From positions 2,989,501 through 3,053,500 of the forward strand of contig CP024846.1 of the NCBI GenBank assembly GCA_004564215.1: a stretch of 64,000 nucleotides of DNA, given 5' to 3'. Positions 63,619 to 64,000 of this stretch are shown here, in pieces. The notes below the pieces were generated by a model. It saw only the letters and a program-made list of their open reading frames with translations, was not told the origin of the DNA and made no database searches. Origin of the DNA: Beijerinckiaceae bacterium (lineage in GTDB: Bacteria > Pseudomonadota > Alphaproteobacteria > Rhizobiales > Beijerinckiaceae). How positions within the stretch are numbered: position 1 is the stretch's first letter; each line of letters begins with the position of its first letter. A program made the position numbers and the translations under genes.

Positions 63619-64000
63619 CGGGGTTCTTTGACCATTGTTTTGTAAGGGTTTGTTGCCCTAAAAGTCCAAGATCAATGACACTGAACGTTGCGCAAGGCAC
63701 GCATCCTGGCCGCGCGTCACTCTTTGCAAAATGACGTCGCCGGCACAAGGCGTCGGGATTCGGCTTTGAGCCAGGCACGCCAATAGGGCGGCCGCAGATT
63801 GCGCAGATTCGCGACCTGTGCCCTGCTCGGATTTGGCGGTGGCGGAAAACCTCAGCGCCTCCCTGCCCAGTTTTACCGCGCGGCCTGCGATAGCTTTCGC
63901 CTCTTTGCTTACTTTGATCCGAGGTTTCCAATCGTTCGATGGGGTTGCTTCCATGCGGTTTCCGTACGGGGCTCACACTAGTGGCGAAGGCCGGACGCTT
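63619..64000. other. end region without a certain gene
   Basis: The last 382 bases have open frames on the minus strand only, described at 63658-63954. Nothing else is recognised before the window ends. Confidence 0.4.
63658..63954 (-). CDS. doubtful hypothetical protein, 98 residues
   Basis: ATG-initiated ORF with an Ala/Lys/Arg-rich helix-like start (EATPSNDWKPRIKVSKEAKA, IAGRAVKLGREALRF). Codon choice is mixed and there is no known family. An overlapping frame on the same strand reads through the tRNA-Cys complement and is spurious. It may be a real small protein or noise. Confidence 0.25.
   Translation of the reverse strand: MEATPSNDWKPRIKVSKEAKAIAGRAVKLGREALRFSATAKSEQGTGRESAQSAAALLACLAQSRIPTPCAGDVILQRVTRGQDACLAQRSVSLILDF

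Noticed and set aside
63321..63635. ORFs overlapping the two tRNA genes at the window end
   Set aside because: They read through tRNA-Asn and tRNA-Cys complements (products like RNRTGIEGF) and are tRNA artefacts.
1..64000. CRISPR arrays, IS elements, rRNA genes, prophage
   Set aside because: Looked for repeated spacers, transposase motifs with terminal inverted repeats and rRNA signatures; none was found.

Overview
The window reads as chromosomal DNA of an alphaproteobacterium of the order Hyphomicrobiales (Rhizobiales), most likely a Beijerinckiaceae-type organism. The signs are GcrA, the COG4223 mitofilin-like/HemY-like pair, a FixL-FixJ-FixK oxygen circuit, a phasin, a MaoC-phosphotransacetylase fusion, a cysteine-free L31 and moderately high GC. 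The genus cannot be set from the sequence alone. No phage, IS element or CRISPR array was seen. Three tRNA genes are present: Thr-CGT, Asn-GTT and Cys-GCA.

Layout. 0-1.6 kb: end of an RND efflux operon (permease tail and periplasmic adaptor). 1.8-2.8 kb: three tiny predicted secreted proteins, two with nearly the same C-terminal motif. 2.8-9 kb: folE, rpmE, purA (with an attenuator-like leader), a membrane-anchored protein of unknown role and a flippase-like membrane protein. 9-16 kb: a phosphate regulon, phoR, Pho box, pstS-pstC-pstA-pstB-phoU-phoB, then convergent gcrA. 16.4-17.4 kb: gene-free gap with one perfect hairpin. 17.4-20.5 kb: mitofilin-like and HemY-like genes, then tRNA-Thr. 20.7-25 kb: an HWE histidine kinase, two short-chain dehydrogenases, a small membrane protein and a decayed DUF427 gene. 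25.2-30.5 kb: a type I secretion operon in which an RTX/PhoX-like protein precedes its ABC exporter and membrane-fusion protein. 30.5-39.9 kb: an accessory stretch with a GST pseudogene, an SmbP-like protein, a DUF2189 protein, a 762-residue protein of six ~90-residue repeats, a Tat-exported FAD oxidoreductase, several small orphan genes and creA.

40-61.5 kb is a functional block centred on low oxygen and stress. It holds phaC, maoC-pta and ackA (polyester and acetate overflow metabolism), a single-domain response regulator, a kinase-like/P-loop fusion protein, a zinc alcohol dehydrogenase, a universal stress protein, fixL, fixJ, a host-attachment-type protein, Hsp20, a c-type cytochrome, a triple-BON protein, an EmrA-RbbA-ABC-2 export operon, a FixK-type Crp/Fnr regulator, OsmC and MarR. 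Two perfect FixK/FNR palindromes (49345-49358 and 52663-52676) and one near-perfect site (53929-53942) lie in its intergenic regions. The FixK-type protein has the E-SR recognition residues expected to read them. FixL keeps the heme ligand and distal pocket residues of the Bradyrhizobium oxygen sensor. The likely flow is oxygen -> FixL -> FixJ -> FixK -> cytochrome, chaperone, BON and perhaps fixLJ itself. 61.5-64 kb: phasin, a small membrane protein and two tRNAs.

Most of the window is orthodox. The best candidates for something new are the paired PEGPGNVS-motif secreted peptides, the six-repeat Ig-like protein, the purA leader with two exclusive hairpins, the RTX/PhoX exporter operon with its intercistronic hairpin, and the FixK-linked export operon.
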